A stretch of 51,155 nucleotides of DNA from JBOHBN01 sp050698355 (GCA_050698355.1 JBOHBN010000288.1:1-51155); one strand, 5' to 3'. Shown: positions 38,605 to 47,421, counted from the stretch's first letter. The notes: generated by a model not told the origin, from the sequence alone. Numbers and translations are program-made.

Positions 38605-39674
38605 GCGGCGGTACGAGCACCGAGGCGCTGCTCGAGGTCAAGAACCTGAAGATGCACTTCCCGATCCGCACGGGCGTGCTGAAGCGCACGACCGGGCGCG
38701 TGCGGGCCGTTGACGGGGTGGACCTCACCGTACGGCGAGGCGAGACGCTCGGGCTCGTCGGCGAGTCCGGTTGCGGGAAGAGCACCCTCGGCCGGTGCCT
38801 CCTGCGGCTCGTGGAGCCGACAGAGGGAGAGGTTCTGTTCGAGGGCAAGAACATCCTGAAGTACAACCAGGGGCAGATGGCGCGGGTGCGCCGGGAGATG
38901 CAGCTCGTCTTCCAGGACCCGTACGCGAGCCTGAACCCGCGCATGCGCGTCGGCAGCATCATCGCCGAACCCATGCGCGGCAACGAGGCCCGCGCCGTCC
39001 GCAAGCGGCGGGTGCAGGAACTCCTCGAGATCGTCGGTCTGAACCCCGAGCACTACAGCAGGTTCCCGCACGAGTTCTCCGGTGGGCAGCGCCAGCGCGT
39101 CGGGGTGGCCCGGGCGATCGCGATGCGGCCGAAGCTGATCGTCTGCGACGAGCCGGTGTCGGCGCTCGACGTGTCGATCCAGGCGCAGATCCTGAACCTG
39201 TTGCAGGACCTACAGAAGGAGTTCGGCCTGACCTACGTGTTCATCGCGCACGACCTCTCGGTCGTCAAGCACATCTCCGATCCGGTCGCCGTCATGTACC
39301 TGGGAAAGATCGCCGAGGTGGCGAGCCGGGAGGAGCTCTACGACTCGCCGCGGCACCCGTACACGGCATCCCTGCTCTCCGCGATCTCGCTGGCGGATCC
39401 GGTAAGGGAGCGAGAGAAGCAGCGGATCGTCCTGCGCGGTGACGTGCCCTCGCCGGCGAGTCCGCCGAGTGGGTGCAACTTCCACACCCGCTGCCCGCGA
39501 GCCCAGGAGTACTGTGCGGCCAACGAACCCGAGCTGGAGTCGCAGGACACGAACGGGGGCAACGGGCACCGCGCCTCGTGTTTCTTTCCGGTGCTCGAGG
39601 GTCAGGACGTTGGTACGGCGCCCAGCACGCCGCCGTACCGTGCCGGCGAGACGGCGGGACGGCAGGTGCCGTGA
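38601..39674 (+). CDS. ABC transporter ATPase, DppF type
   Basis: A 357-aa ATPase paired with the DppD type. Walker A GESGCGKST, Q-loop VFQDPYASLNPRMRVG, signature FSGGQRQRVGVARAIA, Walker B LIVCDEPVSALD and AHDLSVVKH are intact, as is the Cys extension SGCNFHTRCPRAQEYC. ATG 38601 is chosen because homology-like sequence (LLEVKNLKMHFPI) begins about 12 residues later. No well-placed Shine-Dalgarno precedes it, so translation probably depends on coupling to the 39-aa frame. The stop overlaps the amidohydrolase start (GTGA). Confidence 0.93.
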   Translation: MSGGTSTEALLEVKNLKMHFPIRTGVLKRTTGRVRAVDGVDLTVRRGETLGLVGESGCGKSTLGRCLLRLVEPTEGEVLFEGKNILKYNQGQMARVRREMQLVFQDPYASLNPRMRVGSIIAEPMRGNEARAVRKRRVQELLEIVGLNPEHYSRFPHEFSGGQRQRVGVARAIAMRPKLIVCDEPVSALDVSIQAQILNLLQDLQKEFGLTYVFIAHDLSVVKHISDPVAVMYLGKIAEVASREELYDSPRHPYTASLLSAISLADPVREREKQRIVLRGDVPSPASPPSGCNFHTRCPRAQEYCAANEPELESQDTNGGNGHRASCFFPVLEGQDVGTAPSTPPYRAGETAGRQVP

Positions 39675-41083
39675 GCCAGGAGGGCCGGCTCGCCGTGGTG
39701 GGCGCGCGCATCGTCGATGCGGCGACCGGGCGGGACGAGGTGGGCACCTGCGTGCTAGACGATGGCGTCATCGCGGATGTCGGGCCCGACGTCGGCGTAC
39801 CGGCCGGCGCGGACGTCATCGAGGCTGAAGGTTTCGCGCTCCTGCCCGGCCTCGTCGACCCGCACGTGCACATTCCCCGAGCGGGTCGGGAGCGCACTAC
39901 CGCGCACGAGATGCTCGTACGCGCCGGCGTCACCACGGCCGTGGAGTTCGCCGACTTTCGCGGGGTGCTGGCGCAGTGGACCGCATCCGCCGCGGGCCTG
40001 ACCGTACTCGGGTTGCAGGCCGTACCGCCCCTCGTCGAACCGATAACGGACGCCCGGGCACGCGCTGAGGTGGAAGTCGCACTCGACGCGGGCGCTGTCG
40101 GCATCAAGATCCTGGGCGGCCACTACCCGTGTAGCCCGGAGGCGTCGGCCCAGCTGGTCGCGGCGGCGGACGAGCTGGGCGCGTACGTCGCGTTCCATGC
40201 CGGGACGACCGCGCACGGCAGCAACCTGCAAGGCATGGAGGAGGCCATCGCGCTCGCCGAAGGCCGGCCGTTCCACCTGGCGCACACCAACGCGTACCTG
40301 CGCGGCGCGGTCGACGATCCGCTCGCGGAGAACCTGCGCGCATTGCGGCTGCTGCGCGAGCACCCGGAGATCCGTTCGGAGGCGCATCTGGCGCCGCTGA
40401 ACGCGTGCTTCGGCGGTCTCGTCGACGGCGAGCCGCGCGACCACATCGTTCGCAACTGCCTGGCCCTGCGCGGCTACCCGCCGGTAGCGGAGGGCATGGA
40501 GAAGGCGTTCCTCGACGGATACGCGCACGTACACAGCGAGACGTCGCGGGGGATTGAGCTGGTGACCGGGGCCGCGGGTTTGGCCGCGTGGCGCGACTCG
40601 CCCGATGGCGGCATGCTCTCGTTTCCGGTGAACCTGCGGCTTTCCGCGTACCTGCAGACGTGCGCCCGGGTCGGCCCGGCCGGGGGCCTGGCGTTCGAGG
40701 GACCAGGTGACTTCGTGGTCGACGCGATCTGCTCCGACGGCGGCACCTGGCGCAATGTCATCGTGGACCAGGGGCTGACGCTCGTCCATCTGGGCGCGCT
40801 CACCCTGCTCGACTTCGTACGCAAGGCATCCTGGCATCCCGCGCGGATGTTCGGCCTGCAGCGCAAGGGCACCCTGTCGCGCGGCGCCGACGCCGATGTG
40901 GCTCTCGTCGACCTCGAGCGACGCCAGGTGCGGACGACGATCGCGGCGGGCCGGGTGGTGTACGACGGCACGACCGCTACGGGGACAGGCGGCACGGTGC
41001 TGACCACCGAACGTGGAGCTGGCGCAGTTGCGGCCCATGGCGTCCCGCATCGAGTGCTCGACCCCGCACCCCGCTGTAGCTAG
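39671..41083 (+). CDS. Amidohydrolase, dihydroorotase/hydantoinase-like
   Basis: A 470-aa cyclic-amide-type amidohydrolase with a TIM-barrel metal centre. LLPGLVDPHVHIPRAG gives the HxH motif. AVGIKILGGHYP contains the Lys that is carbamylated in two-metal members. VAFHAGTTAHGS and HLAHTNAYLRG supply the later His residues, and VDAICSDGGTW is a possible Asp site. The C-terminal GTLSRGADADVALVDLE is the usual small beta domain. It may act on a hydantoin, a cyclic imide or an N-acyl (D-)amino acid. GTG 39671 overlaps the previous stop, and it closes the transporter operon. A hairpin at 41097-41122 follows. Confidence 0.85.
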   Translation: MSQEGRLAVVGARIVDAATGRDEVGTCVLDDGVIADVGPDVGVPAGADVIEAEGFALLPGLVDPHVHIPRAGRERTTAHEMLVRAGVTTAVEFADFRGVLAQWTASAAGLTVLGLQAVPPLVEPITDARARAEVEVALDAGAVGIKILGGHYPCSPEASAQLVAAADELGAYVAFHAGTTAHGSNLQGMEEAIALAEGRPFHLAHTNAYLRGAVDDPLAENLRALRLLREHPEIRSEAHLAPLNACFGGLVDGEPRDHIVRNCLALRGYPPVAEGMEKAFLDGYAHVHSETSRGIELVTGAAGLAAWRDSPDGGMLSFPVNLRLSAYLQTCARVGPAGGLAFEGPGDFVVDAICSDGGTWRNVIVDQGLTLVHLGALTLLDFVRKASWHPARMFGLQRKGTLSRGADADVALVDLERRQVRTTIAAGRVVYDGTTATGTGGTVLTTERGAGAVAAHGVPHRVLDPAPRCS

Positions 41084-41096
41084 CCACGCTCGGGCA

Positions 41097-41122
41097 CCCG
41101 GCTCATGAAAGGAGGAGCCGGG
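41097..41122. terminator. Bidirectional terminator hairpin
   Basis: CCCGGCTC (41097-41104) and GAGCCGGG (41115-41122) form a perfect 8-bp stem with a 10-nt loop. It lies between the converging amidohydrolase and TetR genes and overlaps the TetR stop codon. Confidence 0.6.
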
Positions 41123-41774
41123 CGAGAGAGCGCGCCCACCATCGTTCGACGTCGTCGGGTGACCAGCCCCGTTCCTCGGTGAGTACGCGGTAGACGTCGA
41201 TGTTGCACAGGGCGGCGTAGGTATCAGCGGCGTAGGCGGCATCCACGCCTTCCCGGAGCCACTGCACGGGCCAGGTACAGAACACGCCGTGATGGAGCTG
41301 ATCGGCTCGGTGGCGTCCGTCATCGTAGGCGGTCTTGAGCTCGGGCTGTGACTGCCCGGCGTCGTGCAGGAGCGCGAGGACATCGCCGCCACGTTCGAAG
41401 ATTCGCCGGTCGGTGCCGATCATCGCCGCCAGCTGGGCGATGGGATCCTCGCCTGCGGCCAGCACGTCCTCGACGGACCCAGCGGCGTGCGCGGCGGCAT
41501 CGACCGCGTCGACGAGGGCACGGGCCAGGCCGACCTTGCTGCCATAGACGGCATAGACGGTCGGTTCCGCCACCCCGGCTTCCTGGGCGACATCACGCAT
41601 CCGGGTCCCGGACCACCCGTAGGCGAGGAACAACCGACGCGCCGCTGCGGCGATCTGCGCGCGGGTGGCCTCGGCTTGTTCGCGGCGGCGTGGGGAGTCG
41701 TAGCGCCGCCGGCGCTCCTGTTGCCGGATCTCGCTCCGCGCCTTGCCACTTTCGGTGAGCCGACCTATATTCAT
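41103..41774 (-). CDS. TetR/AcrR family transcriptional regulator
   Basis: A 223-aa repressor. After a basic N-terminal arm (about 30 residues) the helix-turn-helix domain shows EATRAQIAAAARRLFLAYGW, GTRMRDVAQEAGVAEPTVYA and VYGSKVGLARALVDAV. The C-terminal domain is helical with several Trp, as is common in ligand-binding TetR. It is divergent from the VOC protein gene, 44 bp apart, with an inverted repeat between them. On its own strand TAGACT lies 7 nt before the ATG, so a leaderless transcript is possible. The ligand is unknown. Confidence 0.9.
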   Translation of the reverse strand: MNIGRLTESGKARSEIRQQERRRRYDSPRRREQAEATRAQIAAAARRLFLAYGWSGTRMRDVAQEAGVAEPTVYAVYGSKVGLARALVDAVDAAAHAAGSVEDVLAAGEDPIAQLAAMIGTDRRIFERGGDVLALLHDAGQSQPELKTAYDDGRHRADQLHHGVFCTWPVQWLREGVDAAYAADTYAALCNIDVYRVLTEERGWSPDDVERWWARSLARLLLS

Positions 41775-41780
41775 AAGGGT

Positions 41781-41807
41781 AAGTCTACAACAGGCGCTGA
41801 TATACTT
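41781..41807. promoter_or_regulatory. Candidate operator between TetR and VOC genes
   Basis: AAGTCTA (41781-41787) and TATACTT (41801-41807) are inverted repeats matching at 6 of 7 positions around a 13-bp spacer. The site covers the whole short gap between the divergent starts and both possible -10 boxes. Confidence 0.5.
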
Positions 41808-41818
41808 GGAGGCCTTCG

Positions 41819-42205
41819 ATGCCAGTCCAGCTCGATCACACCATCGTCACGGCCCCGGACAAGCGGGTGGCCGCGGAGTTTCTCGCCGACATCCTCGGCC
41901 TGCGCGTGGACGCGCCGTACGGGCCGTTCCTGCCTGTCGAGACGGGCAACGGGGTCAAGCTCGACTACATGGACGTCGACGCAGACCACATCAGTCCACA
42001 GCACTACGCGTTCCTGGTGACAGAGGACGACTTCGACGCGATCTTCTCGCGGATCCAGGAGAGCGGCATCACGTACTATGCCGACCCGCACCGCGACGAG
42101 GTGGGACAGATCAACCGCAAGGACGGTGGCCGCGGCGTGTACTTCACCGATCCCAACGGGCACAGCCTCGAGGTCATCACCCGGCCGTACGGCAGTGGCG
42201 AGTAA
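41819..42205 (+). CDS. VOC-family (glyoxalase/dioxygenase fold) protein
   Basis: A 128-aa vicinal-oxygen-chelate protein. PVQLDHTIVTAPDKRVAAEF begins the first beta-alpha-beta-beta-beta unit with the metal His7. YYADPHRDEVGQINRKDGGR and GVYFTDPNGHSLEVITRPYG form the second, with the metal-binding His of the NGHSLE motif and the Glu that follows it. Such proteins include glyoxalases, dioxygenases and antibiotic-binding proteins, and the specific role is open. The ATG has TTGGAGG about 6 nt upstream. Divergent pairing with a TetR suggests induction by a small toxic molecule. Confidence 0.85.
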   Translation: MPVQLDHTIVTAPDKRVAAEFLADILGLRVDAPYGPFLPVETGNGVKLDYMDVDADHISPQHYAFLVTEDDFDAIFSRIQESGITYYADPHRDEVGQINRKDGGRGVYFTDPNGHSLEVITRPYGSGE

Positions 42206-42290
42206 CCGAACCCGGCGGCGCCACCGTCATGATTGCTGACGACTGACACGGCGGTGCTTCTACCGGCTTCCGGGACTCCGGCCATAGCCA

Positions 42291-42340
42291 TGATCATGAA
42301 GGGTCTGCCGTGTTCCAGCACGGAGCATCCTTCATGATCA
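42291..42340. repeat. 50-bp nested palindromic element, copy 2
   Basis: Outer arms TGATCATGAA (42291-42300) and TTCATGATCA (42331-42340) and inner arms CCGTG (42308-42312) and CACGG (42319-42323) are identical to copy 1 at 8-57, with identical spacing but another loop (TTCCAG). In this copy the outer stem extends two more pairs (GG/CC). It lies between the converging VOC and LysR genes. Its right arm contains the LysR stop codon, so it works at least as a 3' end structure. Confidence 0.8.
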
Positions 42341-43276
42341 GCAAGCGTTGGTCAGCTGGTCGGCCTGGCTCGCGATCGTGTCCGCCACAGTGGTGAGCGT
42401 GCGCAGCGCCGCCGCGATCGCGGGCTGCTCCGCGCTGCCGCGCCGGACACAGGTGAGGATGCGCCGTACGGGTATCGGGTCGCCGTGCAACGGCACGCGG
42501 ACTGTGGCGTACCCGGCGGGCAGGTGTGCGAGGCGGGGGATGAGCCCGACGCCGAAGCCGCGTGCGATGAGGGCGGCACCGGTGTCCCACTCGCTCGCTT
42601 CGTGCGCGATGACCGGCGTGAAGCCGGCGGCCGCGCAGGCGGACAGCACGAGCTGGTGGTACGGGCTGCCTGGCCGCGCGACCACCCAGGGTTGATCGGC
42701 GGCATCGGTGAGCCGGACGGTCTTGTTGGTGGCGAGCGGATGGCCTTCTGGAACGACGAGGTCCAGCGGGTCATCGAGCAGCGAGCGTTGTTCGAACCTC
42801 TCGTCGGTCGTGGGGGGAAGACCCGGTGTGGCAACCACCACAGCGACGTCCGCCTCGTCGGCGAGCAGCAGATCGAAGCAGTCCGCCGGTGCCGCCTCGA
42901 TAATGCGAACCGCGAGGTTCGGCCAGGACTCGCCTAGCCGGCTGACCACCGGCGGCAGCACCGCGGACGCAGCGGTCGAGAACCCGCACAGGCGCAGCAT
43001 CCCGCTGACTCCCTTGCTGGTGGCGGCGAGCTCGGCTTCGATCTGCTCCCAGCGGGCGTACAGCTCGTCGGCCCGGGCGATCAGCGTGTGCGCAGCCGGA
43101 GTGAGGCGTACTCCCCGGCCGTGCGGCGACACCAGCGCGACGCCGAGTTCGGCGGATAGCTGGCGCAGTTGCCACGACACCGCCGACGGTGTGAGGTGCA
43201 GCACCGCTGCCGCCGAGGTGACGGTCTGGTGCTGGGCGAGCACCCGCAGCGTCTGCAGGCGGCGAAGATCGATCAT
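42338..43276 (-). CDS. LysR family transcriptional regulator
   Basis: A 312-aa LysR-type regulator. The N-terminal winged helix (residues 1-60) has IDLRRLQTLRVLAQHQTVTS, TPSAVSWQLRQLSAELGVAL and GRGVRLTPAA. The rest is a periplasmic-binding-like effector domain, with LDLVVPEGHPLA and GFGVGLIPRLA. ATG 43276 is chosen; a GTG 15 nt upstream is possible. It is divergent from the BHMT-like/DgcA-like pair and probably activates it in response to a methylated amine. The stop codon lies in the 50-bp palindromic element. Confidence 0.9.
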   Translation of the reverse strand: MIDLRRLQTLRVLAQHQTVTSAAAVLHLTPSAVSWQLRQLSAELGVALVSPHGRGVRLTPAAHTLIARADELYARWEQIEAELAATSKGVSGMLRLCGFSTAASAVLPPVVSRLGESWPNLAVRIIEAAPADCFDLLLADEADVAVVVATPGLPPTTDERFEQRSLLDDPLDLVVPEGHPLATNKTVRLTDAADQPWVVARPGSPYHQLVLSACAAAGFTPVIAHEASEWDTGAALIARGFGVGLIPRLAHLPAGYATVRVPLHGDPIPVRRILTCVRRGSAEQPAIAAALRTLTTVADTIASQADQLTNAC

Positions 43277-43301
43277 GAAATCATTCTTCACGATTCGATG
43301 C

Positions 43302-43321
43302 GAAATCTCGAACTGGATTTC
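43302..43321. promoter_or_regulatory. LysR-type binding site candidate
   Basis: GAAATC (43302-43307) and GATTTC (43316-43321) are a perfect inverted repeat with an 8-bp spacer, and a further ATTCG-ATG-CGAA dyad overlaps it on the left (43292-43305). It lies in the gap between the LysR start and the divergent methyltransferase gene. Confidence 0.5.
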
Positions 43322-43382
43322 GGTCGTCGACGCGACGAGACTCGGAGGTGGTCCCGCTGTTGGTTGTCACCAGGAGGTCGCG

Positions 43383-44468
43383 ATGGCCGATATGCACGCG
43401 CACCAGTCCGGGTACCGCGGGTTACTCGCCCGCCTCGACGACGGCCCGGTGATCTGCGCCGAGGGGTACGTGTTCGAGCTCGAACGCCGTGGGCACCTGC
43501 AGGCGGGCGCATTCGTGCCCGAGGTCGTACTCGACCATCCCGAGGCGGTACGCGAGTTGCACGACGAGTTCATCCGTGCCGGCTCCGACGTGGTCGAGGC
43601 GCTGACGTACTACGGGCACCGGGAAAAGCTGCGCGTCGTCGGCAAGGAGGACACGCTCGAGGAATTGAACAGAACCGCGTTGCGCCTCGCGCGAAGAGCC
43701 GCATCCGACGCGGCCGCGAAGCTGGGGATCGAGCAGCCCCTCGTGGCGGGCAACGTCTGCAACACCAACGTCTTCCGCTCAGACGACCGCCAAGCGGCCG
43801 TGAGGGTACGCGGCATGCTCGACGAGCAGATCGGCTGGGTGACCGAGGAGGGCGTGGACTTCGTCATCGGCGAGACCTTCTACTCCTACGGGGAGGCCCG
43901 GATCGCCGCGGAGAGCATCAAGGCGTCGGGGCTCCCGGCCGTGATCACGTTCGCGGTGCCCGCCGGCGGAACCCTGCTCGACGGCTATCGGCCCGGCGAG
44001 GCCGCCAAGCGCCTTGTCGACGACGGTGCCGACGTCGTCGGCGTGAACTGCTTCCGCGGCCCGGCAACCACGCTGCCGCTAGCCGACCAGATCCGCGAGG
44101 CGGTCGCCTGCCCGGTCGCGGCGCTGCCGGTTCCGTACCGCACCACCAGCACGAACCCGACGTTCTTCACCCTCACCGACGAGGAAGGCGAACCAGCGCC
44201 GAACGGACGTCCGTTTCCGACAGCGCTGGAACCGTTCCTGTGCACCAGGTACGACGTCGCACGGTTCGCACGCGAGGCCGTGGCGTCCGGGGTGCGGTAC
44301 CTCGGCCTGTGCTGCGGTGGCGCGCCACACTTCGTCCGCGCGATGGCGGAGGCGGTCGGGCGTAGTCCAGCGGCTAGCGTGCACTCACCGGACATGAGCA
44401 AGCACTTCGCCTTCGGTACCGACCCGCGGGTGGACCTACAGGGCAGGTCGGTGGCCACGGCGCTGTGA
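43383..44468 (+). CDS. Homocysteine S-methyltransferase, BHMT-like
   Basis: A 361-aa zinc-dependent methyltransferase with a TIM barrel. It transfers a methyl group from a donor such as a betaine to homocysteine. LDDGPVICAEGYVFELERRG, LVAGNVCNTNVF, DFVIGETFYSYGEA and VGVNCFRGP (first zinc Cys), then GLCCGGAPHFVRAMAEAVGR (the Cys pair), match the BHMT group. ATG 43383 has CAGGAGG 6 nt upstream. It is followed 29 bp later by a DgcA/StcD-like demethylase. Together they point to stepwise demethylation of glycine betaine, proline betaine or a similar compound. Confidence 0.87.
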   Translation: MADMHAHQSGYRGLLARLDDGPVICAEGYVFELERRGHLQAGAFVPEVVLDHPEAVRELHDEFIRAGSDVVEALTYYGHREKLRVVGKEDTLEELNRTALRLARRAASDAAAKLGIEQPLVAGNVCNTNVFRSDDRQAAVRVRGMLDEQIGWVTEEGVDFVIGETFYSYGEARIAAESIKASGLPAVITFAVPAGGTLLDGYRPGEAAKRLVDDGADVVGVNCFRGPATTLPLADQIREAVACPVAALPVPYRTTSTNPTFFTLTDEEGEPAPNGRPFPTALEPFLCTRYDVARFAREAVASGVRYLGLCCGGAPHFVRAMAEAVGRSPAASVHSPDMSKHFAFGTDPRVDLQGRSVATAL

Positions 44469-44497
44469 CTTGGAACGCGCCGAGGAGGTGATGACGC

Positions 44498-46540
44498 GTG
44501 ACCGTCGAGTCGATGGACCCGCTGCTGCAGCCGTTAGACCTGAGACACCTGCGGTTGCGCAACCGCGTGGTCAGCACATCCCACGAGCCGGCGTTCTCCG
44601 AGAATGGCATGCCCAAGGACCGGTACCGCCTGTACCACGTGGAGAAGGCGAAGGGTGGTCTCGGGCTCACCATGATCGGCGGTTCGTCGATCGTCGCGGC
44701 CGATAGCCCACCGGCTTTCGGCAACCTGGCACTGTACAAGGACGAGATCGTGCCGTGGCTTTCGCGGCTCGCCGACGACGTGCACGAGGCGGGCGCGGCG
44801 GTGATGTGTCAGGTCACCCACCTGGGGCGCCGGACCAGCAACTATGCCGGTGACTGGCTCCCCGTCGTACACCCGTCGTCGATGCGTGAGCCGGCACACC
44901 GCGCGTTCCCGAAGGTGGCCGAGCAGTGGGACGTCGAGCGCATCATCGACGCGTACGCCGCCGGCGCGCAGCGCTGCCAGGCCGCGGGCCTCGACGGGAT
45001 CGAACTGCAGGCGTACGGGCACCTGCTCGACGCGTTCTGGTCGCCTGCCACCAACCACCGCGACGACGAGTGGGGCGGTGACCGGGAGCGCCGGATGCGT
45101 TTCCCGCTGGCAGTGCTGCATGCCGTGCGGGATGCCGTCGGGCCGCAGTACGTCGTCGGCCTGCGGATGGCGGTCGACGAAGGTCTGCCGGACGGCGTGT
45201 GCGCCGAGGAGGGTCTGCGGATCGCCCGACGGATGGTCGACGCCGGTATCGACTTCGTCAGCGTCATCCGCGGGCACATCGACTCCGACCTGGCCCTGTC
45301 GCAGGTGATCCCTTCGATGGGGACGCCCGCCGCGCCGCACCTCGAGTTCGCCGGCGAGGTCCGCAGGACCGTAGGTGTCCCGGTCATGCACGCGGCGCGG
45401 ATCGCCGACGTCGCGACCGCCCGGCACGCGATACGCGACGAGCTGGTCGACCTGGTGGGAATGACCCGCGCGCACATCGCCGACCCGCACCTGGTGGCGA
45501 AGGTGCGCAGCGGCCAGGAGGACCGTATCCGTCCGTGCGTCGGTGCGAGCTACTGCCTGGACGCGATCTACCAGGCCGCCGACACCAAATGCATCCACAA
45601 CCCGTCGACCGGGCGGGAGGCCGAGCTGCCGCAGCTCGTTCAGCCGGCCGGTACGGCACGTACGGCGGTCGTGGTCGGGGCGGGCCCAGCGGGTCTCGAG
45701 GCGGCCCGGGTGCTGGCTGAGCGCGGCCACCGCGTGGTGGTGTTCGAGGCCAACGATGCCGCTGGCGGGCAGCTGCGGCTTGCGGCGCGTTCGCCGCGGC
45801 GTCGTGAGTTGCTCGGGATCGTGGACTGGCGTACCGGCGAGTGCGCTCACCTGGACGTGAAGCTCACGTACAACACCGTCGCCGACGCCGCCGACGTGCT
45901 CGCCGAGGACCCGGACGTGGTCGTGATCGCGACGGGTGGTCTGCCGGACACCTCGTTCCTCGAGCACGGCGCCGAGCACGTGGCCGACAGCTGGGACGTG
46001 CTCGGCGGTTCGCTTCGTATCCGCGGTGATGTGCTGCTCTACGACGACAACGGCGGGCACCCCGCGATGGACGCCGCGGAGATGCTGGCGATGGGAGGTT
46101 CCCGGCTGGAGTACGTCACGCCCGAGCGGACGGTCGCCGCCGACGTCGGCGGCATGAACACCCCCGCGTACTTCCGGGTGTTCGCGGAGCACGACGTCCG
46201 CGTCACGCTGAACACCCGTCTCACCGGGGTCGAGCGACGAGCGGACGGCGTGGTGGCGCAGCTGTTCAACGAGTACGCCGGCACCCGTAGCGAGCGCCGC
46301 GTCGACGCGGTCGTGGTCGAGCACGGCACGCTGCCGCAGGACGAGCTGTACTTCTCACTCGCATCGGACTCGTCCAACCTGGGCGAGGTCGACCACGACG
46401 CGCTGCTTGCGCTGCGACCGCAACAGGTCGTACGCAACCCCGCCGGGCGGTACCAGCTGTTCCGCATCGGCGATGCCGTCGCCAGCCGGAACGTGCACGC
46501 CGCCGTCCTCGACGCGTACCGCCTCTGCTCCGCGCTGTAG
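44498..46540 (+). CDS. DgcA/StcD-like FMN-FAD demethylase
   Basis: A 680-aa enzyme of the trimethylamine dehydrogenase/2,4-dienoyl-CoA reductase family. The N-terminal Old Yellow Enzyme barrel binds FMN (LRHLRLRNRVVSTSHEPAFS, GIELQAYGHLLDAFWSPATN). The C-terminal part binds FAD/NAD(P) (AVVVGAGPAGLEAARVLAER). The iron-sulfur segment PCVGASYCLDAIYQ and TKCIHNP has three obvious Cys; the usual second Cys of CxxC is Ala. The pattern matches dimethylglycine and N-methylproline demethylases. The likely substrate is a secondary or tertiary N-methyl amine made by the BHMT-like step. GTG 44498 follows GAGGAGG. Confidence 0.87.
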   Translation: MTVESMDPLLQPLDLRHLRLRNRVVSTSHEPAFSENGMPKDRYRLYHVEKAKGGLGLTMIGGSSIVAADSPPAFGNLALYKDEIVPWLSRLADDVHEAGAAVMCQVTHLGRRTSNYAGDWLPVVHPSSMREPAHRAFPKVAEQWDVERIIDAYAAGAQRCQAAGLDGIELQAYGHLLDAFWSPATNHRDDEWGGDRERRMRFPLAVLHAVRDAVGPQYVVGLRMAVDEGLPDGVCAEEGLRIARRMVDAGIDFVSVIRGHIDSDLALSQVIPSMGTPAAPHLEFAGEVRRTVGVPVMHAARIADVATARHAIRDELVDLVGMTRAHIADPHLVAKVRSGQEDRIRPCVGASYCLDAIYQAADTKCIHNPSTGREAELPQLVQPAGTARTAVVVGAGPAGLEAARVLAERGHRVVVFEANDAAGGQLRLAARSPRRRELLGIVDWRTGECAHLDVKLTYNTVADAADVLAEDPDVVVIATGGLPDTSFLEHGAEHVADSWDVLGGSLRIRGDVLLYDDNGGHPAMDAAEMLAMGGSRLEYVTPERTVAADVGGMNTPAYFRVFAEHDVRVTLNTRLTGVERRADGVVAQLFNEYAGTRSERRVDAVVVEHGTLPQDELYFSLASDSSNLGEVDHDALLALRPQQVVRNPAGRYQLFRIGDAVASRNVHAAVLDAYRLCSAL

Positions 46541-46554
46541 TCCGACCAGGACGG

Positions 46555-47298
46555 CTAGAGATCGAAATGGAAGACCTCGTACGCGACCCCGTACCTGCAA
46601 CCCAACCGGGCGCCTGCCGGCCGGGAGACGCCCTCGAGGAACTCCTCGGGGTCGGTAGTGCCCTCGCCGAGGCCGCGCAGGTACGCCTCGTGCGCGCGCA
46701 GCGAGGCGACACCGCGGTCGAAGTGCTCCGTCACGTCCACACCGTGCCGCGACAGCGGCGAGCTGGCCGCCCACACCTGGCGTACGCCCTTCCACGGCTG
46801 GAGCCCCTCTTGCTCCAGCTCGGTGAAGACCCAGCGGTTGCCCGCGTCGCGCACGGCATCGACGACGGCACGGCCGGTCGCGATGTGATCGGCCTGGTTG
46901 AGCAGCACGTCGCCGTCCCAGGTGTCGCGCAAGTTGTTGGTCAGGACGATCTCCGGCTGGTGTCGGCGGATCGCCCGGGTGATCACCCTGCGCAGAGCGA
47001 CGCCGTACTCCAGGATTCCGTCCGGCTGGCCAAGGAACTCGACCTTGTCCACCCCCACCACCGCGGCGGACGCGCGCTGCTCCTGCTCGCGCACCTGCCG
47101 GCACTCGTCCGGCCGCACCCCGTCGATGCCCGCCTCGCCGCTGGTGACCAGCGCATAGGTGATCTGCTTGCCCTGTGCCGTCCACCGCGCGACGGCCGCG
47201 GCGGAGCCGTACTCGAGGTCATCGGGATGGGCGACCACGGCGAGCGCCCGCTGCCAGTCCTCGGTCAGCGGGTCCAACGGGGTCGGTCTCTCGGCCAT
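46555..47298 (-). CDS. PIG-L family deacetylase
   Basis: A 247-aa zinc-dependent N-deacetylase of the LmbE/PIG-L family, related to MshB and Mca of mycothiol metabolism and to GlcNAc-PI deacetylase. LAVVAHPDDLEYGSAA has the His-Pro-Asp-Asp metal motif, VLTNNLRDTWDGDVLLNQAD leads to the catalytic His of NQADHIATGRAV, and EFLGQPDG is typical. No mycothiol gene is adjacent, so the substrate is open. ATG 47298 follows AGAGGAGAA. It runs against its neighbours and probably forms its own transcript. Confidence 0.88.
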   Translation of the reverse strand: MAERPTPLDPLTEDWQRALAVVAHPDDLEYGSAAAVARWTAQGKQITYALVTSGEAGIDGVRPDECRQVREQEQRASAAVVGVDKVEFLGQPDGILEYGVALRRVITRAIRRHQPEIVLTNNLRDTWDGDVLLNQADHIATGRAVVDAVRDAGNRWVFTELEQEGLQPWKGVRQVWAASSPLSRHGVDVTEHFDRGVASLRAHEAYLRGLGEGTTDPEEFLEGVSRPAGARLGCRYGVAYEVFHFDL

Positions 47299-47421
47299 GG
47301 GTTCTCCTCTCGCTCGCCTCGATCATCTCAGCCGGCAGACCCAGAGCCATAGGCTGCGCAGATGACCTCATGGCCATCGACGGTCTAGCGGAACCGCTGG
47401 TACGGCTGAGATGGTGCGGGC

